Shown: positions 1-28,559 of the stretch, piece after piece
Position numbering within the stretch: position 1 is the stretch's first letter
Layout of the letters: the number at the start of each line of letters is the position of its first letter
Position numbers and translations under genes: made by a program
The notes under the pieces: model-generated
What the model was told of the DNA's origin: nothing
Seen by the model: the letters and a program-made list of their open reading frames with translations, nothing else
Database searches by the model: none
Assembly: GCF_001039355.2 (NCBI RefSeq)
Contig: NW_019775058.1
Coordinates: 242,374 to 306,373, forward strand
Length of the DNA stretch: 64,000 nucleotides
From: Lingula anatina
Taxonomy: Eukaryota; Brachiopoda; Lingulata; Lingulida; Lingulidae
Direction of reading: 5' to 3'

Positions 1-1634
1 TTGTTAAAGTCTCAACTGCTACTTAGGGACCAAAATCCTCAAATAAAGAGCATATTAAACTTCATAAATGACATCCATTTAAGCACATGCACAAAAGAGC
101 CTCTGCAGTGAGTTTTATTAATTTGTTTTTGCATCATTTATGTCACAGAGTTATTCTACATGTATCTATACACATATTTTCACTTCAGAGTGTATGTGAT
201 ACATATATATCCTCACCTTGTGGTTGTATGGTTTGTTAGAAAATAGTTCTGGACTCATGTAATATGGAGTTCCTATAAGTGTTGTAGCCATATCATTGGA
301 GCTTTCAAGCACTCTGAAATAAAGAACATGATCAAATAAAACTTGCTTGTAGTACTGGTAATCTGAAGGTATCAAACCTTTTTTCAATCACTGATTTACA
401 TGGATTAAATACATTTTATTAAATCTCTTCTTGAATATTTTGAAACATATTACCTAGTGTATGTAATCTGAGTGCAAGTTCTGATCATGATTAATTTACT
501 TATATTTACCATAAATGCTAGTAACCACACATTACTCACCTGGCAATTCCCAGATCTCCAAGTTTGATGATCTTGTTTTTGGTCAAAAATATATTTTGTG
601 TCTTCAGATCTCTGTGTAATATGTTCCTTTCATGCATGTACTGGAATATTTTGAAAAAGGCAAATAATAATAATCTACTAAGAAGAGCAATATTTTCACA
701 CTAATTGGTTAATTATTACCAAATTAAATCATATTACCCCTTTCGTCTAAGACATTTTATTTCTTAACAAAAGATCAAACTCTGTTTGAAAGTTTCATTT
801 GCTGCAATACACATAATTTATATAACAAAGATTGACACTGTATTGATTTTGTACATAATTTCCTGCTGATTTTTTATACTGTACATTTGTGACACAGTAA
901 AAGCATTATTACGATGTAGTTAAATTATACACAATGTAGTACAGTGTGGTCACCTCTCCTTACCTGTAACGCCATTGCTATCTGTACAAACCATTCCACA
1001 ATCTGCCTCTCATCTAGTAACACCCCCTTCTGTTCCTTTAACCTATTATACAAGTCTCCACCTTCACAAAAGCTCATAACAATGTATAACAAGCCATCTG
1101 AGGTCTCAAATGAGTCTCTGTAGGAGACTATATTAGGGTGTTTTAACTTAGACAGAAGTTTGGCTTCTTGTTCTGCAGCTTTTCTTTCTCTTTTTGATGC
1201 ATTTTTTAGTTCCATCTTTTTTAGTACATACTGAAAGATAATTGTTGAAATTCGAATTGCAATAATATTAAACATTACATTCAAGTGAGAAAAAAATCAA
1301 AACATCATAATACCTCAGGTATTGGCATAATCCAAACGCATATAATCAATTCATAAATCAAGCACAAAAGCATCATTCACAAGAAAATAAATCTATGGGT
1401 AATACATTAAAACACAAAGCAAACCACAGGACATTATGACGATTAAAAAGAAATATTTGACCGCTATACCTCACCCCAGCTTCAATGAAGTCATTTTATT
1501 TTCACCTGACTGTGACATGTCATATTTACCTGTTTTTTATCCTTTTTGTGCCTAACTAACCAAACCTCTCCATAGCTGCCTTTGCCCACATTTCTTATCT
1601 CTTGGTACATCGAAAGTGGATTATCAGGATCCAT
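1..1634 (-). CDS. NEK4: NEK4-like serine/threonine kinase, 5' half of gene (runs off left edge)
   Basis: Protein kinase of the NIMA-related family; family members act in microtubule, cilium and DNA-damage signalling. Four coding exons on the minus strand: 1634-1530, 1230-964, 640-540 and 313-217, each with GT/AG borders and matching phase. The first encodes 35 residues from [10 protein letters not shown] with the glycine-rich loop [11 protein letters not shown]. The second has the catalytic Lys in VLKKMEL, then [11 protein letters not shown]-like sequence with the alphaC Glu and the CEGGDLY hinge. The third has the catalytic loop HRDLKTQN and the NEK-typical DLG instead of DFG. The fourth has the activation segment and GTPYYMSPE. 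The run of identical positions fits NEK4 better than NEK1/3/5, from memory of those sequences. The C-lobe and the regulatory tail lie beyond base 1. The start is supported by good alignment to the family N terminus. It is head-to-head with ARPC4. Confidence 0.9.
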
Positions 1635-2029
1635 TTTGAATGCTATGTCACAGCCTTAATGAAAACAGGTTTTTCTTTATAAAAGGTGTCACCAAAGTTG
1701 GTCTCTCATTCAGCAGCAAACAGGTGTTTGAAGGTGAATTAAGCCAGTAGCCGTTTTCTAGCTCACGTAGAGCGCGTACCTGGGCAATCAAATTAATTTT
1801 GGTCCGCGGTTGATTAACAGCACGAGTCAACAATATATGCGATGCAAATATGCGTGTCCATCACATCTCATCTAGTTCGGAAAAACTGCAAAGCGATTCA
1901 ATCACTACTGCAAACAAAATGGTGCTTCGTTTCTGATCTCCAGGAAGTAGAAAGTTGCGTGCATTCCTTTCCGTAGAGGTCGCTGTTGTCGACGCGCATG
2001 CCCAACAGCGTACTTCCTAATATCTCGAG
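1635..2029. promoter_or_regulatory. Shared head-to-head promoter interval of the NEK4-like gene and ARPC4
   Basis: Only 395 bp separate the two start codons, which point away from each other, so both 5' UTRs and core promoters must lie here unless there are remote noncoding exons. I see no TATA box. The ARPC4-proximal part contains CAGGAAGTAG around 1941-1950, an ETS-like motif, and the interval is less AT-rich than the introns around it. That it acts as a bidirectional promoter is inferred from layout only. Confidence 0.5.
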
Positions 2030-4005
2030 ATGGTGGGTGTCTTCCTTGTTTTATTATTTTGCAATTTTTATCTATAATCAAAGCAGTGATTTAAAATTAT
2101 TGGATTAATAACGATTATCTTTGAGTGATAGAATAATTGTATGCGAAATTTTTATAGATCACAAGAGTTCTTAACACTTTTGTGAAGGTATAAATTCGCC
2201 GGCTGACTCACCAGAAGTCGGTTCCTCAAGCTGAACATCCTAGCGTCAATCTTAAACTTCAAGTTCACTGGTTTCTAAATGCTTGTATATTTTTGTTTAA
2301 ATTGTATTTTATCAGTTAAATAGCAACTGCTGTATGTCGTTGCTCTGTGTTATTTCAGAATGACACTTCCTGTTTCTGAAATCAGGCTATCAAATTAGCA
2401 AGAGTCAAGTCAAGTTTAGCAAGAGCCATGTTTTTATCATATTAATACAATATTTTATGTATTTCAGTCTGCCACTCTCAGACCGTATCTTAGTGCTGTA
2501 AGGCAAACCCTAACAGCTGCTCTGTGCCTTGAAAACTTCTCTTCACAAGTTGTTGAAAGGCATAATAAACCAGAGGTAGAAGTAAAGTGAGTGTTGGAAT
2601 TTCTTATCACTGTTCTGTTATCTGCAGAAAACTAAATTAATGCTTGTTATAAATTGAAACAGAATTGAATAAAAGTTATGCCCTATGAATATGTTTTGCA
2701 TGCATCTGTTTGAAGATTGGAAAGCTATATTTTATGACTTTGGATTATGAATAGTTCCTCACATATAATGATCATGAAGTAATTCACAATTATATTTTCC
2801 AATATCAGCAAATGAAACCAAAAAAAAAAAAAAAAAAAAATGACAGTGCTAATGGCAAATATTAATATTTCAGGAGCAGCAAGGAACTGCTACTTACACC
2901 AGTAGTAATCAGTAGAAATGAGAAGGAAAAAGTGCTTATAGAAGGTTCAGTCAACTCACTCAGGATTAGCATAGCAGTAAAACAGGTGAGCATGTTGAAT
3001 TTCTATTTGTTACCAAATTTATGCTTTTTACATGTTAATGGCTAATAGTTTATGTCAAAGGCCAAGTGTGCAGGCACAAAGAAAGAGTCATAATTAAGAT
3101 TGCAGAACAATAGTAGTAAATTCTTCAGTGGGAAAAACCATGTCTTCAAAAACATATCTTCTCTCTTAAAGTTATTCGAGAACAAACTTTTTTGAAAGAA
3201 GGTTAAATTTAACAGGTCTACATTGATTTTAAGAAACATATCAGTTTTGTTAAAGAAAGTGATAAGAATAATTTTGCATGTTTTTCAGGCTGATGAAATT
3301 GAAAAAATTCTGTGCCACAAATTCATGAGATTTATGATGATGAGGGCAGAAAATTTTGTTATTCTCAGAAGAAAACCAGTAGCGGTGAGTGCTTTTGGGT
3401 TAACTTAGCTATTAATTTCTTTAACTGAAATCCTTACAGTAAATACAAATTGACAAAAGTGGGATAAATGTTTTCTAACAGACATATTTATCTATTATTT
3501 TATTAGCAACATTACAAGCACATAGGTAATGTTTCTTGCAGTAAAAGAAGCCTTGGTAATGATAATGGCCACAATCTGAATTATTTAATTGCTTATATAT
3601 CTGACAGTGCTATAGACTATAGTATTGTTGTATGTTAAGTTGACCAACTAAGAAGGAAATGGATTATTTGATGTCAGACTGATGAAAGGAGAAAATATTC
3701 TCATCTTAAAATATTGGAACCATGTTGTCACAGATGCTTACATACCCAGATTGTGCCTAACTTTGGTGCAGTATAATTTAGATTTACTTTTAGTCTAGCT
3801 TCTTATGTTTCAAAATCCTTTATTGCAGGGATATGACATTAGTTTTCTGGTGACCAACTTCCACACGGAACAAATGTACAAACACAAGATAGTTGATTTC
3901 ATCATTCAGTTCATGGAGGAAATTGACAAGGAAATTAGCGAAATGAAACTGGCAGTCAATTCTAGGGCACGTATCTCAGCAGAGGAATTTCTCAAGAGGT
4001 TTTAG
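2030..4005 (+). CDS. ARPC4: Actin-related protein 2/3 complex subunit 4 (ARPC4, p20-Arc)
   Basis: Core scaffold subunit of the Arp2/3 complex, which with ARPC2 holds Arp2 and Arp3 and nucleates branched actin filaments in the cytoplasm. Five coding exons: 2030-2032, 2468-2586, 2874-2985, 3289-3384 and 3829-4005, all GT/AG and in phase, giving 168 residues, the same length as human ARPC4. The first coding exon is the ATG alone; the next starts [15 protein letters not shown]. Highly conserved stretches include [39 protein letters not shown] and [14 protein letters not shown], and the protein ends EEFLKRF. Residue-level similarity to human ARPC4 is very high, so the call is secure. Convergent with the downstream SLC25A20. 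Confidence 0.97.
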
Positions 4006-7000
4006 CATGACATAAGTATGGTATGAGTGTTTTTGTTTTTTGTTTATTTTAGTGTACTTTTTATTAAAAAATTATATTGGTAAAGAAATCACCAGTTATC
4101 CAAAATTGACAGTTGCAATATAAGATTTTTTAAATGTTTTTAATATGTGGTTCATGTAAAAACTTTCAAGCTAATTTTTTTTAATAGCATACTGGTACAG
4201 ATGAGACAGTTTGTTGAAAATATAAGCATATAATTTTTTTCCAGAACAGCAAATTTTCACTGCACTGAAGATGGAAGTTATAGTTTTCCAAAGGACACGA
4301 GGAAAATGTTCACAGACTTAAGACAGTGAGCAGACCATTCTCTCCCGTGTTTTGTTATGAACTATTTCTTAGATAAAGGTGGAATTGTAATTAAATCCCA
4401 CACTGGAGCTTATTTAAGGCTCATCACACGGCCGTCTTCAGGTGAACTGGGACTCTCACCAATGTCAAATGATGACAATCTGCACTTCAGATTTAATTAC
4501 AGTTTTGTCTTTGTCTTGAAACAACTGGAATAGACCCAATGCTGACAGTAGCAGCTCTGTTAAATGCTAGTAGAAGAGCTGCTGAAGTGGCCTAGGTGCA
4601 GTGGCCAAGCACTATAAATACAATTTATAACCTATAAATAAGTTTTAGGAAGTTGACAAATTATTGTCACAATTGTTAATTAGCCTAAGAAATGGCAATT
4701 TTTAGGTATATAAAATTGTTGGAGCTGTTTATATTCCTTTACCATTCCATTCTGAATCTGGAAAAAATATAGTAGCATTATTATAATCTCTGCTTTGTAA
4801 ATGACCTATCATTTAGTTGAATGCCTTGTTATTATTAAAATAAATCTACTTGTTTAATTTTAATTGCTATTAGAACATCATTTATCAGAAAAAAAATCAA
4901 CAAAATTATTTAGGAGTGTAATATAAATATTGGACAAAAGCAAATTTAATTCAACACAAAACAGATTTGCAGAAAAGTAACATTTTGATGCCATGTTCAG
5001 AAAACTGATTAACTTTCATGTCTTTTGCAGAAATTAGACCATGTTGGGGGGGGGGGGTCGTTATGCATCTAAACATTTGAACTTCACAAGCTGTGAAACA
5101 CAGCTATGTTCAAGATTATCCAGGCTTTAAAAGATTTGGTCAGGACAAGAAATGATCTTAAAAATGCATTTGGATACATCATATTAAATGAAAAAAATAA
5201 GAAAGAAGTTGAAAAGAACATTGAGGAACAGGGGTACCTCCCCTTTGCTTTTTAGGATGTGCAAAGGAAATTATTTATAAATATGTTGATATGCTTTTTA
5301 CTACACTATCAATAAAAATATTGTATTGTCTACTTCAGGGTTGGTTTATATTGCAGATTGACATATTATCATATCTTGTATGGAGATGTGTTTAAGTGTA
5401 TTTTTTTTCTAATTTTACACATCAGGTTGGAATTAGATGTGAGTATTCTAAAACAAAGGTGTGGATCCCGTCTCCCACATATTTTCCCAAAGGTTTAATT
5501 TATTTACTAACTGCATTCCCCCTTTAATTCACAGGTTGAACAGAAAAAACAAGTTTTATATTTTGTGTTAAAAAGCAAGGTAAATGGCCTAAAAAAATAC
5601 CCCTACGCATTTCCTCAATTAGGACTATTTAATACAAATATAAAAATATATAAAAACTTGTGGAACAACATTCAATTATTGCGATTGCATAAAATCAGAT
5701 TTTTTGGTCATGAAATAAAATGCAAGATGCAAAACCTAAAATATCATCAAATTTTATTATCATAAAGTAAGATCATGTGACCCTTACCTGAAACAAAAAT
5801 ATATTTGGAATTTATTTCACTTAATTAATATTTCACAGGTTAGTTTAATTAATGTCTTAAAAACTGGCCACATAGGTAATGGCATATACAAAAATCCCCA
5901 AGACTGACGTGATTTTCTTAACTTCTTAGGTGTCAAATGTGACTGTATAGTTGAAAATACTAACTATATCATGCTAGATCCGAGTTGATATGTATTTAGT
6001 CACTGTCAAATAACTACATCTTAAACCAAACTTTTTACCAAGCCCATTCCCTTGTATTGAAGCAATATTTGAAAAACATTTTCCTTATTATCTTAGGGTA
6101 TTGTGGCCAATACAGGAACATTTAGACTCGCGGTGCGAGTGCAGGTCCTGTCCCACAAAATAATCAATCATAGGAAGTTAAATTTTACAAGAAGCCTTAA
6201 GCTCTGCAAATCTTTTTTTACCCAGTCATCCAACCAATTCTTTTGCTGCATAATAAACTCTGTCAACTACATTTATTGTTGCCCATCATTATAAAAATTT
6301 CTAAGATTACCATAGCAGTCAAATTTACGTGGTCCACTATCTGGTTTTAGCATTCTAAGCCAAGATCAAATATTAAAGACTTTTATTTGTGAAACAGGCC
6401 ATAGTGGAAAAAAATACTGACATACGCAATTCTCAGAACCCTGAGCACAACATAAGGTTATGAAATCTCTTTTTCTCATAATCATTTTGCTTTTAATTGT
6501 GCAAATCTACAACCTTTCTAATACAGTTTAGCTAATAAATTGCACATTTTTTTTTACTTGATATATCCCCCATCCCTTCTCCCTGCTCCCCTCAAAGTGA
6601 ATCTCTATCTGTGATTTAGTGAAAATGTATAGTTTCATAACACCTTTAAATGTGGTCATTTGATGCAGTCACTGTAGCGCTTTATGTTTCCAGAAAAAAA
6701 ATCGTAACAGACAACGTAAAAACAAAACTTGAATAACATTCATCAACCTTAATTACAATTTTTAAAAGTATCTTTCAAATTACTTGTAAGCAATATAACA
6801 TATAGTCAGTTTGTAAAACTGAATTTTCCTCCCTTCATTTAATGCATAATAGTAAAACAGATATTAATTATCTCTTAGATCAATTCTGAATCATTTATAC
6901 ATGGTTGTGATATTCATTCTATATGGCATAGTTTTGCACCCAAGTGAAGTGAAATAAAACGAACAAATTATAATTATTATTGTCTTCATGTTATCTCATT

Positions 7001-7258
7001 GATTTGTTAATGTGCATATTTTGAATACTGTTCTGATCTTCCAGCACCTACAAACCTTGAAGAAATGCATTGCTAGAAAGTGCACTAAAATAACAGTACT
7101 AATGACAAAATTGTTGGACTTAACAACTGAGCAATAAGTTCAATTTCTGTAAGATAAAAGTAGAAAAAAACTTTGGCTAATATTGTCTTTTGTCTGTTGA
7201 TACTAAACTACACTACTTTAAACCTTTTCAATTTCCTAGGACTTTATGACCTAAGTTT
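4006..7258. other. Convergent 3' flanks of ARPC4 and SLC25A20; no gene seen
   Basis: About 3.25 kb between two stop codons facing each other. It should contain the 3' UTRs of both genes. A possible ARPC4 polyadenylation signal AATAAA lies at 5311-5316, followed by T/GT-rich sequence. For the minus-strand carrier, TTTATT around 6381-6386 reads AATAAA on its own strand and is a candidate. A G-homopolymer sits near 5045-5056. At about 4386-4506, 12-base ends (TGTAATTAAATC and its reverse complement) flank a roughly 120-bp segment, possibly a small MITE inside the ARPC4 3' UTR. No conserved protein frame was found. Confidence 0.5.
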
Positions 7259-10200
7259 TCATGCACCTGGTGCTATCCAATTAAGGAACTTCAGACATGC
7301 TTCATAGCCAAAGAAACAGGCCTGAAAGAGAGTAAAATAAAGAACAAGTTGAGTTTAAAATTCTATGACTAAGAAACTAAATGGATTGTCTATGTATTTC
7401 ACCATTTTTGCTGTTCTAAAATTTTACTGCCCTTGAGTGACACTCCACATATTCAACTCAAAAATGCTTGTCAAATCAAACAATGTACTAGTAATACTAT
7501 TTTTTAAAATAAATACTCTACTTTGATATTAAGTAAAACTGTAACAAGAAGGGTCCTCTAAAGTAGCCCACTGCCTGTGGATACAAACTGGTCAGTATTA
7601 TTCAGTTATCAAAACTAAAAACCAATATCTAAATGGAGTTTCCCCAACACTTACAGCATTAGCTGGGAATGCCCTGAGAAACACTGGGGCTGCACCTTTG
7701 TATAGAGCTAATGGGCCTTCATTCTTCATCAAGTGCTTTAATACATCTCCTACACCCTTGTACATGCCCTCTGGAGCTAAAATGGGGAGAAGGAGAGCTT
7801 ATAAGTTGCACAAGATACATATAAGCATTCCATATTGGTAAAAAGAGTATATAGTTATTCAAGAGACTGTTAAACTGATTGCTTTCAGTGAAAGTCCTTG
7901 CGGAGTTGGATCCATCTACAGAGAACAATATTTGAGCACTAACCTGTTTGAAACCTGGACTTAAGCACATCGGGAGGCATGGCTATCATCCAATTGAATA
8001 TACCTGCCATACCTCCAGCAAATAAAATGCGTGGGACACTCAGTTCACTCCTGAAATGTTTGCTCTCATTCAGAACAGGGGACTAACAGAACCAGGGATC
8101 AAATAAAGCGGACTGCAATATAAATCTATTCAGTGTCTAATCCTGAATCAAGCGACAAGCTTTTAAGTGGGTCGCCATATTTGATCTGAGAATCTATTAA
8201 TCCACTGCTCTGAATGCACTCTTAGATCGATTCACAACGAGTTGAGCCAGGCTTTACAAATCCTGGGGACTAAATATGGTGGACGTACATGAAAGAAAAA
8301 CCCTCTAATATTTTAAAAGTCTCTTCGCCTCTCACACGCCTCTCCATGCGTCGTCCCTGCGGGGGTACAGTCATTAAATTTCAGCTCCATTGGGACAACA
8401 CATGGGGAGGCATGTGAGAGGCGGAGAGACTATTAAAAGATTAGGCAGTTTTCCTTTCATGTACGTCCGCCATATTTAGTCTCAGGATTTGTAAAGCTTG
8501 GCTCAAATCGTTGTGAATGCGGTCTTAGATTAATCATGCGACCTTCATATACATATAGGTTAATATCTTCTGCAACATACTGATATATATTCTCTGTATA
8601 TGAGACAGATTCACCATTTCAAATAACTCCATACCCTTGTATATGGCTTTCTTATTACTTACTTATGACTTTAACTTCTCACTATCATCATTACAAAAAG
8701 TACTTTGGAAAAAGATTAATAAATGCAAAACCACCACTTCAATGCTATACACTGGAAGAAGAGAGCAGCATTTATACAATGCTCCACAGATAATTCCGTT
8801 TCACACTTACTGTTTTCCCTCTGGTGCCAAAGATTTCTTCAGCCATTCATATGACATGAAATACATTCCTGATGCAGGAACATCTGCAAAAAGATTATAA
8901 TTAATTAATTTATTAATTAAATAAATATATCAAATTCAATAAAGAAGCTCACTGAACAGAACTTATGATTCAAAATTCCACTTCTCTTCAAGCAATACAA
9001 TACGTGTTAAAAAGTTAAATAATATCTCATGATCATGAGTAAGCAAATGAATCTATGTAAACAAATCTTCAATGAAAGTGCAAAAAAAAAAATCTTATGG
9101 AAGAGTACAAGTTTTTAGTCTCACAAACACCAGTAATGAATTTAACTTGTAGACGATAACAAAAAGACGATGCTGTCTATTTGGATTTTGCAAAAGCATT
9201 TGACACAATAGATACAACCCTTTAACAAAAAAATAATAATCTTACAAATTTGTGAAAAAATTGTAAGGTGGCTATTTTTTTCTCTTACCTGAGTGCCTAC
9301 CCTGACCTACAAAATTTATCAATCATTTTAAAGTAAGAAAAGAACCCTGTACCTCTAAGTAAAGTAGCCCCAGTGCCCCTATATATACTTCTAATGCCAC
9401 CTTCCTTGTAGAGCTGCTTGGCACAGTCCAGTGGTCCCTTGTATTTGGACACCTCCTTGGAACCTTCTTGAATCTGGAAACAAAACACAGATTTAATGAC
9501 TCATTCCCAATGACACTTTTGTTCTACATATATCGATCCAACTCTGCAATCAGATTAACAGATTAACACACTTCCTCTTGCCATTAAGTAGAATACAGAC
9601 AAGCTCTTGATGATACGAGTATGTTGGCATGTAAGTCTGATTGCAGAGTACCCCAGGATGTGGATGGATCTATTTAGAACAAGTTTCATTGTAATGTGCC
9701 CTAAAATAAAGAGCATGGTAGTCTCCCTCAGTTTCAGAATTTAATGAAATATAAGGTTCAAAGTGGTTAAAATATGTGTATATGAAAATTGATAATTAAA
9801 TACACACCTGCAATAAGCACTTGATTCTTTCTCCTGGGGTCATTATCACAGTTGTGCACACGCCTGCCAGCATGCCTGCATTCCAGTTCTGTAACGGACT
9901 ACGAGACAAATATTTTCTTTAGTCTTTTCTATGCTATATATCAAATTGAACAGATATTGTATACATTTTCTAAAAAAATTTATAAAATATTTTATACAAG
10001 GAATTTATTTGTCTATCTGTTCTATGGTAATGTATAACAGAAAAAAATCATAATGCACTTCAAATTACTGGGATAAAAATTTTTAAAAAAATTAGAGTCC
10101 CCACTGATTAAAAAGTCACCTACTTCCAGATGAGCCAAGAGCTAATGGTAAAAGGCCCTAAATAACCAACAGATTAATTTTAATTATAATTTCACACAGA

Positions 10201-11686
10201 ACATCTACCCACAACCCATTCAACATAAATGATCAACCAGGCATAAACTCTACTATACGCTATCCTCTACCTGGGCGGCAGATATTACAGGCACATTTTC
10301 TACATTTTCACAGTTATGAGATTGACCATATTAAGCCAGAGACATTATCTGTGAAAATCTTGGGGAAAAAAAATCAATCAGTGGCCCTGGAAGAGGATAA
10401 CTAGATGGGGCAATCCTCCAAAACTTACGTCATTTCATCATGGGGGTGCTTCTGCTGTAACTTCTTCCCCATGTTGAAACCCCAAAAGCAAATGGCAAAC
10501 ATAGGGGTCACCCCTGCAATAGGAGCTGCCATGCCTTTGTACAGACCTAGGATACCCTGGAGACACATGAGTTATGTTTTCATTTTATACAGTACAGTTA
10601 CAAGAGTGTCTTTGCATACAACTTAATTTCTGAAAATCATAATTTTCCATAGGGCTATACTTTTTTTTTTACAAAGCTTCCAGCTCTACTATTTCTACTA
10701 TCACATGAGATTTTTAATTTTTTTTATAAATCACTATTGCTTTTTAAGACACAAAAAGGTATATATATATATATATATTTAGCAACAGAATTATCTATGT
10801 GGTTACTAGTATATTCTACAGCAAGTTAGCATCTTATTGCAAATATTGAACTCATCTCACCTCTTTTGCTACAGCTTGTTTGGCCACATCCCATCCTCCT
10901 GTGTACATAGGTTTCTCACCTGGTTTAGGTATAGGCATAGTCTGAAGTCGCACCTACAAATGAGATTTTCTGCATATTTCAACTTTAAAAGAACTAATTT
11001 CAAATGGATGTTTTGTTTTGTCAAAGATACTTAGACTGATAAGTCATCAGACCTACCATAAATATTTATTTGGAAAATCAATCATAAAATGCAGGGTTGT
11101 CATGCTCCGAACCCTCTTGCTACATACTATTTGTCTGCGGGACCCCCCCCCACACACACCAATTAACCCCCCCCCCNACACACACCAATTAACCCCCCCC
11201 CTCCACTTGCCTCCACATATTTGTCTAGTTCAACCTTCAACCATTATTTAATGAATTATTTTCAGGTATATAATGTGATTCATTAATATAACCAACAGAG
11301 TGAACAAGAAGCCGATGTTTAAACCAATTAAAAAACTTTTCAAATTAAACTTGGACAAGAATCCTAAGATTTGTCTTTTTAAAGTGTAATTTGGTCTAAT
11401 ATAACTGTAAATAGTTAGTTCGCCCTCACTGTACCACTGCAGAGTAAATATCAAGATGTTTATAATTAGACTGCAGATTTAACCTTTACAGAATCGGTGA
11501 AACATGCGTATAATGTACAGCGATGGCTGTAGGCCTCGTGAAGATGCGATATTTTTATTCTACAGCAGAAGTAACTGCACTTTTTACCTTGATAGTATCC
11601 AGCGGCTGACCGCTTGCAACAAGGCAAACTCCACCAAACCCTCCAGAAAGGAAGCTTTTCCACAGGCTTACTTTGTGTTCTGACAT
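7259..11686 (-). CDS. SLC25A20: Mitochondrial carnitine/acylcarnitine carrier (CACT)
   Basis: Inner-membrane carrier that exchanges acylcarnitine for carnitine and so feeds fatty acids to beta-oxidation. Nine coding exons on the minus strand: 11686-11588, 10953-10861, 10556-10429, 9898-9808, 9473-9353, 8883-8811, 8050-7944, 7776-7655 and 7321-7259. All borders are GT/AG and the phases close, giving 298 residues (human 301). The three carrier repeats each show the signature: PLDTIK at residues 28-33, the CACT-typical TPGERIK at 127-133 and PPDVLK at 227-232. Further CACT matches are [33 protein letters not shown] and [15 protein letters not shown]. Intron 6 holds a foldback element and intron 5 a reverse-transcriptase relic. 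Head-to-head with the USP gene. Confidence 0.95.
8220..8530. mobile_element. Foldback/MITE-like element with ~130-bp inverted arms in SLC25A20 intron 6
   Basis: The left arm (from CTTAGATCGATTCACAACGA at 8221) reappears as the reverse complement ending at about 8530. Matching blocks include GGCTTTACAAATCCTG, ACTAAATATGG, GACGTACATGAAAG and GCCTCTCACA. The arms are roughly 85-90% similar by eye and leave a loop of about 60 bp around 8350-8400. There is no coding capacity, which fits a nonautonomous DNA transposon. Target-site duplications were not resolved. Confidence 0.7.
9163..9222 (+). mobile_element. Non-LTR retrotransposon reverse-transcriptase relic in SLC25A20 intron 5
   Basis: The plus strand encodes [18 protein letters not shown], a clear match to the widely conserved LINE reverse-transcriptase motif of the form [15 protein letters not shown] stop follows within a few codons and no longer frame surrounds it, so it is a short dead fragment, antisense to the host gene. 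Confidence 0.7.
10762..10780. repeat. (AT)n microsatellite
   Basis: Short TA dinucleotide run in SLC25A20 intron 2. Confidence 0.8.
11140..11212. repeat. Short duplicated segment either side of a single N
   Basis: The string ACACACACCAATTAACCC with flanking C-runs occurs on both sides of the N at 11176. This looks like a gap closed without merging overlapping ends. It lies in intron 1 of SLC25A20 and does not affect coding sequence. Confidence 0.6.
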
Positions 11687-12068
11687 TTTGCACTTTTTAC
11701 AAACGCAAAAAAGGTTTAAAAAAACTTGAGACCTAATTGCTAATGCTGGATGTCTGCTACGTTTAGTCTACTTTCCTTGCAATAGAGGGCGCTGTAGTAC
11801 CAAAACCACCAATCAATGTTGCAGATACAATACCTTAGTCAAGACAGTTCTTCCTGACAAAATAAAAAAGGGAATTGTGGTTATGTTTGATTAAATTATG
11901 TAATCATTTATTCTAAAGTGCTGTATTCGTTCTTTATAAAACAATTTTATCACAGATTTATTTTGATTACAGTTAAAAATTCGAAAGGTCAAAGTCCAAT
12001 CCATATTTACCCAACCAATCAAACGTCCTGTTAGAAATAGTCGGTATTTCCGAAACCCGATTTCCGAA
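11687..12068. promoter_or_regulatory. Shared head-to-head promoter interval of SLC25A20 and the USP gene
   Basis: 382 bp lie between the two divergent start codons. No TATA box is evident. The USP start context CCGAAATGGCGGAAGG resembles a YY1-type ATGGCGG element overlapping the initiation codon. A bidirectional promoter is inferred from the spacing and repeats the arrangement at the NEK4/ARPC4 pair. Confidence 0.45.
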
Positions 12069-28559
<16,491 letters not shown>

